Shown piece by piece: positions 42,654 through 53,813 of a DNA stretch of 64,000 nucleotides. The translations under genes and the position numbers were made by a program. Numbering within the stretch: the stretch's first letter is position 1; every line of letters starts with the position of its first letter. The stretch covers positions 58,729,501 through 58,793,500 of the forward strand of contig CM059584.1 in NCBI GenBank assembly GCA_030407085.1, in the 5' to 3' direction. The notes under the pieces were generated by a model. The model had not been told where the DNA came from, searched no databases, and worked only from the letters and a program-made list of their open reading frames with translations. This DNA comes from Trichopria drosophilae. Taxonomy: Eukaryota; Arthropoda; Insecta; Hymenoptera; Diapriidae.

Positions 42654-42857
42654 AATTTCATAGTAAAAAACATGGCCATTACGGTTCGAAAAATAAAAAC
42701 GAACTCACTAAATTGTGAGATCTTCTATTTTAAAATAGATGCCCCTGATGAGGACCTACATAAGGTCGAAACGTTGGGTGAGGAAGATCTCACAATTTAG
42801 TGAGTTCGTTTTTATTTTTCTAACCGTAATGGCCATGTTTTTTACTATGAAATTTAT
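42654..42857. repeat. Hairpin with ~72 bp arms enclosing a ribozyme-like loop
   Basis: AAATTTCATAGTAAAAAACA..GGCCATTACGGTT..GAACTCACTAAATTGTGAGA at 42654-42726 is repeated inverted at 42785-42857 with very few mismatches. The ~58 bp loop holds the hammerhead core. Confidence 0.9.
42741..42782 (+). ncRNA. Hammerhead ribozyme-like motif (type I, Penelope/retrozyme style)
   Basis: The core CUGAUGAG is at 42745-42752. Stem II is GACCU/AGGUC (42753-42757 with 42763-42767), closing a five-base loop. GAAAC is at 42768-42772, then GUU with the predicted cleavage after U42775. Stem III would be the minimal two-base AC/GU type found in Penelope-like element ribozymes, which act best as dimers. Stem I is GGG (42776-42778) with CCC (42742-42744) plus possible G-U pairs. 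All core bases of a hammerhead are present. Activity as a monomer is doubtful because stem III is so short. No Penelope reverse transcriptase is visible nearby. Confidence 0.65.
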
Positions 42858-43240
42858 AATTGATTAGTTTTATAATATTTTGTTTTCTCACTTTCGCGAG
42901 TTCTAAAACAAAAATGAATATCTAAAAAAAAACAAATATTTTTCAGTCAAATGCCGTCGAGGAGAACAAAGTTTCAGCGCCAAAATTTGCCAAAAGTCGT
43001 TCACCTTATCCTGGAGGAAAATGAGCGACAGATTGCTAAGGAATTTTTCCTCATAATAGAATCTCCCTTGTCCCTCTTTCCCCTCATCCAACAACACCAC
43101 TTTGTACACCTAAAGAAATGTTATCAAACCAGCAATGAATTAATTAATTTCAACCAAATAAAGTGTTTCCTTATTTTACCCTTATTCCCGACTTTCCTGT
43201 GTCATCAGTAGCCCCCACTCACCTAAAGAACCCAGTAATT
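42858..43240. other. Insert flanking the hairpin, no gene recognised
   Basis: A plus frame at 42951-43211 (86 codons) and a minus frame at 42903-43109 overlap. Neither has recognisable features. Confidence 0.4.
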
Positions 43241-44139
43241 CTACTGAGTTACACGCCCTTGTTGCAATTCAGTTAATATCTCATTCGAGATATTCACTGG
43301 GTCGTAACATACCATTCGCTTGTTAACTCTATGACCTTCAACCATACATCGTTCGCAAGCACACTTTCCTCCATGTCCTATGGTGTTTTTAAGATATGAA
43401 CGAATTGGCGTGTCGCATATAAAACACTTCAATTTAACATCGAAATATGTGTTTAAAATGACAACACCATCTTTTTGCAGTTTATTCATTTCATCTACAA
43501 ATTGATGAAGAAATGTTACGGGATCTTTTGGTTTGGCTTGGCCATGAAATATCGCCACAGGAAAAACTTCATAAATGTCAGCATCAACGTCATTAGCATG
43601 TATTTTACACAAAATTGGGGTAAATTGTCGATTGCTGGATTTTGTAAATGGCACAGGATCAATGTTAATTTGAGGCTCAAGTAATTTTTCATTATGTAGT
43701 TTAGGATTAATTCGATCTTGCAATTTATTTTCGAGACCAAAATATACAAATTCACCTATATCACCATATTGATCTTCCATTGATATTATTTGATATTCAG
43801 CATTTTGAGTTTGAAGAAAAGTTTTTGTCATTTTAGGCAAAGTCTGGCTCTTAAAATGTTTAAAAGTCCATCCATGCGAGAATGTCCAGCTATATCTGCA
43901 CCAGAAGTTCTTCAGAGATTGTTATCGTAACTTTCATCTGTGATAGATAAAATATCTTCCGTTCCTATTTCACAGTTGTCAGAATCTTCTTCGCTCGGAT
44001 CAACAAATTCATCAGGTAGATGTTTTTCTCTGATATTTATATTTTCTTCACATGAATTATCTTTTTTATTTGTATTAGAATTGATACAGACATTTTCATG
44101 ATGCCTTTCAGGAGTTAAATATCCTATAATAATTGACAA
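43241..44139 (-). pseudogene. Transposase-like protein, N-terminal half (broken)
   Basis: Frame 43840-43241 reads FPVAIFHGQAKPKDPVTFLHQFVDEMNKLQKDG, then KLKCFICDTPIRSYLKNTIGHGGKCACERCMVEGHRVNKRMV. A FICD.P.R..LK..GHGG...CERC..EG pattern is typical of a large insect family of transposase-like proteins with a Cys-rich centre. An upstream acidic frame (44139-43912, EEDSDNCEIGTEDILSITDE) plus ~70 bases between them appear to be the start of the same protein in another frame. It ends at 43241 where unrelated sequence begins. The C-terminal half is at 40285-41090. Together they suggest one DNA transposon gene broken by insertion and frameshifts. Confidence 0.6.
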
Positions 44140-44542
44140 AAGGTATTCTACTATGAACGGAAATACGATATGCGCTTGTTAATAAAATAGTGTACTAAGT
44201 ACCAATTGGCCAGAGGAGGGGCTTTTAGATTTGAAGTACTCGAAGACGAGTTGTGAATATCGAGTTCTTTTAAATTTTTTCCCCTATAGCGTGTACGATA
44301 TTTTATGTAACACATGCACAAAAAAGACTTTCTTCAACCCTTTCAAAGGATAAAAAGTCCATTTTTCTTCAGTCATTACATAGAGTACCGTATATCCCAC
44401 GGAAGCAGGGACATAGAATAACTCGAGCAATGTTCTTGTCACTGCTCTTCGTCTCGTGTTGCAAAAATTGCTCTTGTAATTCAAAAGTCCCACCTCCGCC
44501 CCTTGGTCAGCATGTTATACTATTAGTCCAGAAGCTGGCTGT
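44140..44542. other. Spacer, no gene seen
   Basis: One 69-codon minus frame (44284-44493) without features. Confidence 0.5.
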
Positions 44543-45101
44543 ACTTTTCATGCCTTATTTGTATCAAGTTGAAAATTTTTTTATACATTAATATGACCAT
44601 GTCCTACAACAATAGCATGTAAGCCGACCCGGACAGCGGGACACAGAGTCTAGACAATTTTTGTAATCTGCATAAATTTTTGATAACATTGAATAATTTG
44701 TATCAGGCTAATTTTTTCCTTACACCTTATTCATGTCATTCTGATGTCTGAAGTACAGTTGTCCTACAAAAAGGTTAGAACTGGACCCGTGTCCGCCGTT
44801 CGAATCTGGTAATTATTTTACCAAATATTGAATAATTTGTATCAAGCTGATTTTTATTTTACAAATCAATAATAAATTTAGAATAAAGAAAATCACCTTG
44901 TCCGACAATTTTAGCGGGACAGAAGCGCTGCCCGCCGCCCTACTTTCGTTAATTAAAAACGTGTTTTTGAATTATTTGTATCAGGCTACTTTTTTTTGGG
45001 AATTTAACATGTAAGTGCAAATGCATTACTATACATGTCCTCCATATTTAGCGGGACAGGACCGCTTAATAATTAAAAAATGGACGCAAGAATCATTTTT
45101 T
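44543..45101. repeat. Left terminal inverted repeat, built of ~137 bp subunits
   Basis: Four diverged tandem subunits begin at about 44555, 44693, 44830 and 44970. Each starts with [AT]ATTTGTATCARGCT, has a TGTCC near the middle, and a GCGGGACA or complementary block near the end. Only the first ~2.5-3 subunits are shared with the right end. Confidence 0.7.
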
Positions 45102-45236
45102 AACGCAAAATAATACATATATGTGATATGTAGAATGATATATTTGGAATAAAAATATCAGGCAACAAAATTAGGTATATATCAGTTCGTATTTTATTTT
45201 TTTATAGTATGATTTGCCAATTATATGATTCATTTT

Positions 45237-45971
45237 ATTTAACCCTTTGAAACATACTTTTTTCTTTACATGGAAAACTCTTCAAATTTGTTACTCGGCG
45301 GTTTTCGAGGTCGCTGATTACGAATCTGACCACAGATGTTGAAAATTCAAAATGGCCGATCCAAGATGGCCGATCAAAATGTAAAAAGTTACTTGATCGA
45401 GCTGAAACTGGGTACTCGGGGATTTTCGAGGTAGCTGATTATGAAATTGAGAACAGATTCGTATTCAGCAAGCTCGAAAACCCCCATGTAATCGCATAAC
45501 AAAATCAATGACCTCGGAAACCCTCCAGAGTACCTAGTTTCAGCCCGATCAAGAAACTTTTTACGTATTGGTCGACCATCTTGGATCGGACATTTTGAAT
45601 TTTCAAATTCTGTAGTCAGATTCGAAATCAGCGGCCTCGAAAACCCCCGAGTACCCAGTTTCAGCTCGATCAAGCAACTTTTTACATTTTGGTCGGCCAT
45701 CTTGGATCGGCTATTTTTAATTTTTAAAATCTGAGATCACATTCGTAATCAGCGACCCCAAAAACTCTATTATACCAAATTTCAAATGATTATCTGAAGA
45801 AACAGCGTCGAAGTATGTCTTAATAACTATTCTTATACATTCTTGTATCACTATAGTAACAGAAAATAGCAAAAACACCGATCTAAATGCGGTAACTGCA
45901 ATTTAAATGAGCAAAAATCAAAGAAATCGAGGTGGTAACGTGGGTTACCACCATGCTTCTAAGGGTTAAAC
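45237..45971. mobile_element. Foldback MITE with AACCCTTNGAA ends
   Basis: The ends TTTAACCCTTTGAAACAT and (inverted) TTTAACCCTTAGAAGCAT bracket a palindromic interior. CAAGATGGCCGATCAAAATG..GAAACTGGGTACTCGG at 45366-45425 pairs with inverted copies at ~45525-45595 and ~45650-45715. Its CTGATTACGAATCTGA..AAAATTCAAAATGGC module is shared with the element at 1-1693. The minus frame 45389-45700 is incidental. Confidence 0.65.
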
Positions 45972-46935
45972 AGGGGCAACGTAACTACATTATTGGTGTA
46001 TGAAAGACAAATGACGCTTAGACTAATTTTTTATAAATAAAATAATAATATGAATTCTGCATGCTGAGCAAGAAAACGAGATTTTCTGTTCATCGAAGTG
46101 AACGTTTTCTAACTGCATGAAGTCTGAAGTTAGTTACTGTTTTGTTTTTTAATATGGCGTTGTGCTGTCACATCTTAGGCAGACATGTATTGAATATTGA
46201 AATAAAATAAAGTGTTTTTTGTGCAATAATTTAACGTGCAACAGCGAAACAGTTAAAAGTTTTACCATTACAATTTTAAATAATTGTAACCTTTTCTTAC
46301 ACGCCAGAAAAGCTTTGAAATTTAAATATTCCGATGTTCATTTACCGTTAAATACTGATGAAAATATTTTGGGGTATCATCCACACTGTTATAAGCAGTT
46401 TCGACTAAAAAAAAATGTATCGATGAAGCTAACAGTGTTGCAGTACCACCAGTCAATACACAATTCAAGTAAGTATTAACTAAAAAGTTTAGAAACACTA
46501 TATTACATTGCCCATTTTTAAGTCCCCACGTATCAACACCATAATTTTTTTTCAAGAGCGAGAATGCGAACAAAGAGAACCAAGACCCGAAAAATTCGTG
46601 TCTTAATGCTAGATGTAAGTATGTATTTATACTTCAATACCAATTAAAAATTTTATTGACTAATTATCACATATTTTCATTCTTAAATCTCCATGCATTA
46701 ACTCCGCCAATTTTTTCAGCGTCGAGAATGAGAAAAAAGATAAAGAAGAATCTACGAATTCGTCTCACAATGCTGGAGAGTATGTATCTATAATTCAATA
46801 ACAAATTAGTATTATATTATTAAATAAGGAGGGAAAGTTTATTTTTATGCGACTCGCATGCTATTTCTTAACCCATTAAGTCCCGGAGATGCAAATTTTT
46901 TAGTTCATTTTCGACCTTCATTCTCAACAGGAAAT

Positions 46936-47378
46936 AAGAGTAATATTAAATTGAAAGTGACCAACCCTACCATTTTCGAGTATGCTCTTTCGATTGGCGT
47001 GGTCAGAATGGCAAATTTTCTGTAAATTCTATAGTATTCAAGAAAAAAATTTGTCAAAACAATTCATCATGTTTTTCGATATATTGACGTTTTGAAGAGG
47101 TTAGGTTCATTCGGGGCAAAACAAAAAAATTTCTAGATGAAGTTCATAGATTTTGTGCACTTTTGGTTGCGAATAGGTTGCGATCAATGTTTGCATCGAT
47201 CCCGCAACATTATTGATGCGAAAAAAAATTCACAAAAAAACGCACGAAATTTTGTTCATTTCTTATTTAAAATGCGCCATAGTGGCTTTTGAAGCAATTT
47301 AAATGCAATTCTGACCTCGCTGATCGAAAAAGCATACTCGAAAATAGTAGGGTTGGTCACTTTCAATTTAATATTAAT
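46936..47378. repeat. Small inverted-repeat element in intron
   Basis: ATTAAATTGAAAGTGACCAACCCTACYATTTTCGAGTATGCT at the left recurs inverted at 47325-47378. Less perfect pairing continues inward. It sits in the intron between exon 3 and the large exon. Confidence 0.75.
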
Positions 47379-47475
47379 TAATAATAATTAATAATAAATA
47401 ATAATTAATAATTAATAATAATATATTAATAATTAATATATTAATTAATAATATTAATATTATTAAATTGCTTAA
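47379..47475. repeat. ATTAATAAT simple repeat
   Basis: About 95 bp of TTAATAA/ATTAATA units adjoining the inverted-repeat element. Confidence 0.85.
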
Positions 47476-48685
47476 AATGACGGAGAAATATCTATTATAA
47501 ATTTCGCTATAAGAATGTCGGTCAAATTTCTACTTTCGCCCCTCTTTAATTTTTGTTCGGTTTTTTCATATCAATTGTATGGATAATTTCTATCATTAGT
47601 GTGAACAATAAGCATATTAACTGCAAATGTTTGAAATATGAACTAATGAAGGGGGTTCCACATCGAATCAAAAAAACATAAACAGACTTTCTATAATTTC
47701 TACGTTATCGACAGTTCTATAAATCGACACGCAACAATCTGTTGAAAAATCGATCTAATGGATTTACATGTGTTTACACATTTCTATAAATTTATCAATT
47801 TTATAATATTTTTTATTTCAATTGACTTCAGTAAATTAATAAGACCTTAGGTACATGCTTTTATTAATATTAACTTTCTTTTAAAATTTCTTTCACATTT
47901 TTATCTTCAAATTTAAGAAATGCCCAAACCACTTTAAAGTACACTTCTACATCTGAAGTGGGGCTCTATTGCTTATTACATTATTGTTTGCAGGGTTAAT
48001 GATAACGATATAAATGTTTTGGTTGAAGACAATGATGACTTGGATAATTCACGTACATGCGATTCGTCCTTTTCGGATGATGAAAGTTGCTGTTTATTTT
48101 GTGAGAAATGTCGAATAAAACATAAAGGTCGGTGGTTAATTTGTCGAACAGTTCAAAACGATGATATATTTTTAAAAAATATAAAAACTCTAGCTACAGA
48201 ACTAAATGATATTCAAATGTTAAAAATAATTGCTCATTCACTCAAAATTAAAAATAGTGTGTCATACCACAATAATTGTAAATTAAGGTATGAAGCTTGT
48301 TATAGAAAGAAAATTACTAATAAGAGAACTGAATGGCTTGATACAAGGGATTTTAACAAAATTGCGATGGAAAAATTATACGACTACATAAATAATGAAG
48401 TCCTTATTAAGTCGAGAATTGTCTCATTAAGTTATTTACAGACATATTATATTGAGACAATGAAAGACCTTAACGAGAACAAGGAAGACATTTTTTCTAC
48501 GCGACTTATTAAAACAAAAATTGAATCACATTTTCAAAAACGAATAAACTTCATAAATTTGCGGGATTTCGTTTTCATCGTTAAGAACCATTTGGACAAT
48601 GAAGAGGTTGAAGATAAATTGTTGCAAGAAATTATTTTTGAAGAAGAAGCAAAAACGGTTGCACTTAAGTACAGGGAACATTTAA

Positions 48686-49731
48686 GGGGACACACCGGTG
48701 AGATTTCAGCTACATTAAATTGCAATTAAAAAAATCGAAAAAAATTGTTATAAGCATCATTTTTCTTCACAAATTAAGTGGTGTAGTCGAAAAAAGAAAA
48801 AAAATATTTTTGGCCGAGTTAGAATTTTTTATTTTTGATCTAAGCCACGTATCATCAAATCCATGCGTAATTTTGTTTGAAATCGTAAAAAAAGCATACA
48901 AAAAAAATTTGGTTACACTTTACCTAAAATTGACGGAGGAGATGCATTTTTTAGGTGTTTTATGATCGATTTTTAATAAAATCGACCACTTTTTGGTTAC
49001 AAGAACTGTTCATTATACGATAAATTCCAAATTAATGTTCATCGAAACATAAGAAATACATTTATTTTATATTCCTACATTTTTTTTAATAAAAAAAAGT
49101 TTTTTGAATTTTTTTATTTTTTTTTTTTAAATTTTTTAAATTTTTTTTTAAATTTTTTCGTTTTTATATATTTTTTTTCATTTTGAGAATATCTTTTCAG
49201 ATGTTTTATGATATTATGATATTAAAATCAACCCCTTGTTGGCTCCAACAACTGTTTATTGTATAATAAATTTCAAAGAAATGTTCAGTGTAACGTAAAA
49301 AATTAATAAAAAAATTTTTTTTTAATAAAAAGATATATAGAAATATAATATAAATTTATTTCTTATGTTTCAATAAACATTCATTTGGAATTTCTCGTAT
49401 AATGAACAGTTCTTGTAACCAAAAAGTGGACGATTTTATTAAAAATCGATCATAAAACATCTAAAAAATGCATCTCCTCCGTCAATTTTGGGTAAAGTGT
49501 AACCAAATTTTTTTTGTATGCTTTTTTTACGATTTCAAACAAAATTACGCATGGATTTGATGATACGTGGCTTAGATCAAAAATAAAAAATTCTAACTCG
49601 GCCAAAAAATTTTTTTTTCTTTTTTCGACTACACCACTTAATTTGTGAAGAAAAATGATGCTTATAACAATTTTTTTTCGATTTTTTTTAATTGCAATTT
49701 AATGTAGCTGAAATCTCACCGGTGTCTCCCC
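48686..49731. mobile_element. TTAA-flanked palindromic MITE inserted in the nuclease-type gene
   Basis: The 1,046 bp insert has inverted ends GGGGACACACCGGTGAGATT and GGGGAGACACCGGTGAGATT, and the palindrome extends inward ~380 bp per arm (GTGGTGTAGTCGAAAAAAG, CATGCGTAATTTTGTTTGAA). It is flanked by TTAA at 48682-48685 and 49732-49735, the target duplication of piggyBac-type (and some Kolobok-type) elements. It lies inside the large exon. Removing the insert with one TTAA leaves the upstream and downstream reading frames in register. The ends do not start CCC as typical piggyBac does, so the superfamily is open. Confidence 0.9.
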
Positions 49732-52700
49732 TTAATGGATTTGCAAAAGACCCCACTACCATATGACATAAATGAAAATGCCTTAGTTGAAGGTGAATGC
49801 GATGTTCCTAAGTGGCTGAAAGAATTTTGGACGACGGTTCTCGGTGGAGTGAGGAAGACATCAAAACAAAGTCCGCGTACGCAAAGACTTGCCTTGTCAT
49901 TTTCTCAAGATTCTATATATGCGGTGTCACATGGAAAAATTAAAACTTCAAAGCATATTAATATGGGAATTGTTATGAAGAGCAGGACTGGCAGTAGAAA
50001 AGCAATTAATATTCTCCACAGACAGGGACACTGTTTAAATTACTCTGCAATAGAAGAGTCGGGAACCGCAGCAGCTTGTACGGTTAGTACGGGGAATATG
50101 ATCTGTCCAACTGATATTCTCAAAACTCCGAACTTGCATTTAGGGGTAGCATGGGACAATTTTGATAGATTCGTCGATACTAATAGTGGTAAAGATACAC
50201 TCCACGACACAGTTGGTATTGTTTATCAAGATATTCCAAGAGAAGGTGAAATTATCACAACATTAGACAATAACTGTAGCAACTTGATATTCTCATAAAT
50301 CAACATAATTTCAGAAAAAGAAGAATGTTTGAATCGATCAACGTAGATTTTCCAAGAGACGCAAAAAAATATAAAATGAGTTGCCAACTTGAGGCAAATG
50401 AAGAATTGTGCGATAAAGTACCTAAAAATTTGGAAAATGTCCAAAACATAAATTTAGCATGGGTAATATCATATGCATTAAATGTGCCGAGTACACCTAT
50501 GTGGGTTGGATTTAACGCTAAAATTCTTGATGATTCTGCTTGTATACAAAAAATCGCATACTTAACTCAAATCAACGAGTCACCTACAGATATAAACGTG
50601 GTTAAAGAGACAATGTGTAGGAGTCTTAAACTTGCTGATGAATGTGGAAAGAAGTACATGCCAGTGACCTACGATTTAGCAATTGCGAAAATGGCATTTA
50701 AAATACAATCTGGCGAAAGGGCACAATTTGAACGATTATTTATACATTTAGGTTCCTTTCATATAATGATGGCTTATTTTAAAACTGTGGGCAAATTCAT
50801 TAATGGATGCGGAATTACGAATATTTTAGTTGATACTGAAATTTTAGCTCATGGTTCCGTTAATGGATTCTTATCAGGCACACATTTTAATAGATGCAGA
50901 AAATATCATCCTCTTATTTCAGCTGCAATTCAAATTTTACATGTCGAAAGCTTCCTGAAATCAAAAAATATCATTCAAGTTGATAACAAAATAAAAGATT
51001 ATGTAATAGAATTTCAAAAAAGTAAGAGTGAAAATCCGATGATTGAAGACGAAATGTTAAATGAACTTCTGACAGATTATAAAAATTTTGTCAAAGCGAC
51101 ATTAAACGGAGACCACGTAAAAACGCCACAAATTTATTTAATGTACGTACAATTCGTAGATTATTACCTTCATTTAGAGAGAAGTATTCGACAAGGAAAT
51201 TTCGAAATGTTCAAATACATTTTGCCAAAGATTACAAATCTTTTCTTTGCCTTCAATCAACCAAATTATGCAAGATATCTTGTACTGTACCATCATGATT
51301 TAATAAATGTAGAGACGACTCACCCTGGATTAATACAGGAATTTAACCGTAGCATTGGTATAAAAAAAACAATAAAACCTTTTTCAAGAATTCCGATCGA
51401 CATAACTCTTGAGCAAACTATTAATGCCGACGTGGCTCGAAAAACTTCAGGCGTAATAAATATAACAAATTCTTTTTCTGCCCGACAAAAGTAGGCGATC
51501 ACACATTCGTTAAAAACAGCATTAACCTCACACCTGCTTAATGTATGTGATTTAAAAAACTGAAGAAGACGTTACAACTGATTTGAAAGATCCAGTAATT
51601 GAAAAACGAAAAAATGATATTCGAAAATTCATCGAAAACATTAAGAAATGTACAAATCCATTTTCAAATGTGTTGCACAAAGAGCATTTATATAATATAT
51701 CAAGTGGACAATCTGTTGCAGAAGATGTATGTAATTTTCTGTTGTCTGTTGAAATAATTGGTAAAGAGCAATGCCAAAATTTCATTTCAAACTGTAATTC
51801 AGATGAAAACAATTTTGAGAAACGAATTTCTTTTAACAAAATACTGAATTTTGAATCTGCAAACAAAAAGAAACTTAAAATTTCAGAAAAAATTGAAGAA
51901 GTTAAATTACAAAGAGACATTTTTGGAAGATTACTGTATGCTTCCCGAGAAAATAAGATTGATATAGAAAAAGCGCTGTGTTATCCATTAACACCCATTC
52001 CTTTTTCTTTATGTCATCTTGACGGCACTATATGTAAAAGTGTAAAGTCTGTACTATTAAAAGAATTGGAAAATCACCAACAATGTTCAGATCGCCCTGT
52101 TCAGCAAATTAATATAATAGACGGATTCTTTTTTCTTCACCAAATGAAACAAATTCCCACGACTTACAGAAATATATAAATTAAAATTTTTCAAGATATT
52201 ACGAGTATTGGAAAAGAAGTTCATGTAATTTTTGATAAATTTAATTCCCCATCAATTAAAGATTACGAACACTCACTGAGAAATGAAAACAATATTCAAT
52301 ATAATATTGCAACTAAGGGAAAACGCTCAGAAGATTTTTGCAAACAATTACGTAGTAGAGATTTCAAAAATAAATTGATACGTTTTTTATTAGATGACTG
52401 GACAAATGATGATTTTGTGAAATTTTGCGAAGAAAAAACTGTTAAAGTCAATTATGATACGATTTTCAAGTTGTCGATGGCAAAATGTCAAGAAGTATCG
52501 ACATGGATTTAACTTGTCGACATGAAGAAGCGACACCAAAATTATTTTTTTAGTAAATGTTCGTGTTCAAATACGATGCTCAGATACGGATATTTTGATC
52601 ATTACATTGGGCAACATGCAACATTTAAAAGCACAATTAGACATTTACATGCATGTTGGGACTGGAAACAATCAAAGATATATAAATGTTAATGAAATAT

Positions 52701-53284
52701 ATAACAATCTTGGTGAAAAACTGTGCTGCGTATTACCCGCTTTCCAAGCATTCACAGGATGTGATTTCAATCCCGCATTTTTCAGAAAAGGAAAAAAACG
52801 TCCTTGGAAGTTACTTAAGGAAAACGAATTTTTTCAATAAAGATTTGCGGAGTTAGGGAATGCGTTACCGGATTTAATTCAAGAAAAGAATGTCGAAGAA
52901 TTCGTTTGTCGCATGTACAATGTCAAGACAAAAAATAATGTAAATTAAGCAAGGTGTGAAATATTTTCAAAATCATATCACATTAAAAATTTTAATGAAA
53001 AATTATTAAGAGAGTCCTTATCCCGTTATGATGCATCGAATGTACCCCCTTGTAAATGAGAGTTAATGCAACATATTCTGAGAACGCGTTACATTGCTTC
53101 CATATGGAATAATGCGCACTTGAAAATACCGACCATTTTGAATCCTAAAAACTACGGATGGGTGGAGATAGACGAAAAGTATGAATTTTATTGGTTCGAT
53201 GGTGATCAGCATCCGTCGGTCAATGAAATAATTATCATTTCAGGTAAATGTATTTTATGTAAACAAATTTATATACATTATATA

Positions 53285-53694
53285 TACCGGGTGAGTGCGA
53301 AAGAACGGCCCATAGTGAAACCTATGTTAAATCTGTACTTTCGATTTCACTGTAAATGTACAGATTGTGATTGGTCGATTCTAATATAACGCTGCTTGCT
53401 ATACGCTATTGTGGTAGCATGCAAATCGAGTAAAATTATGAACATGAAGAAAAATAAACAATTTAGGTCACTGCATCTGGACAAATATTTTTGTCCAGAT
53501 TCAGTCATTTTCGAAATTGAAACGAAATAAAAAGAAATAAATAAATTTTAGCGGTCTTAATTCTATGTCAATATTCCTAACGTTTATATAATAATAAGAC
53601 AAGCAAGCGTCATTGCATTGGAATCAAATGATCACAAGCCATGTAAATTTAACATGTATTCCCCTATGGGCCGTTCTCTCGCACTCACCCAGTA
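53285..53694. mobile_element. TA-flanked MITE, ~410 bp, in the last intron
   Basis: ACCGGGTGAGTGCGAAAGAAC and GGCCCATAG at the left match TATGGGCC..GTTCTCTCGCACTCACCC at the right in inverted orientation, flanked by TATATA on both sides. It lies between the donor at 53244 and the acceptor at 53745. Probably a Tc1/mariner derivative. Confidence 0.75.
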
Positions 53695-53813
53695 TATATA
53701 CATATATATGTGTATAATATCAATCATTTTTAATTTTATTTATAGAATGCGAAACTAGCGATACAGAAGATAATCCCTACGATGATTCAAGTGACTCAGA
53801 TGAATGCGAATAG

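Larger units (their letters stand above)
46201..53813 (+). pseudogene. Multi-exon TE gene: Cys/His-rich N-terminus and FEN1/XPG-like nuclease C-terminus (broken)
   Basis: Exon 1 (to 46468, before GTAAGT) has KCFLCNN..C and GYHPHCYKQF, a zinc-binding-like start. Exons at 46557-46614 and 46720-46779 are a tandem duplicate. The large exon from 47994 has CLFCEKCRIKHK and YHNNCKLRYEACY, then GKIKTSKHINMG, a DNFDRFVDT..GKDTLHDTVG block (~50155-50210) and HLGSFHIMMAYFKTVG..G..GSVNGFLSGTHFNRC. The C-terminal part has IIDGFFFLHQM, VHVIFDKFNSPSIKDYE, an HEEA segment, RCSDTDILI and FTGCDFNPAFFRKGKK. In that order these resemble the acidic active-site motifs of flap nucleases (D, VFD, E.E, D.D, GCDY). 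WFDGDQHP ends the exon at 53243; a last acidic exon is 53746-53813. Several stops and shifts occur between 50298 and 53066. Nuclease role is inferred. Confidence 0.65.
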
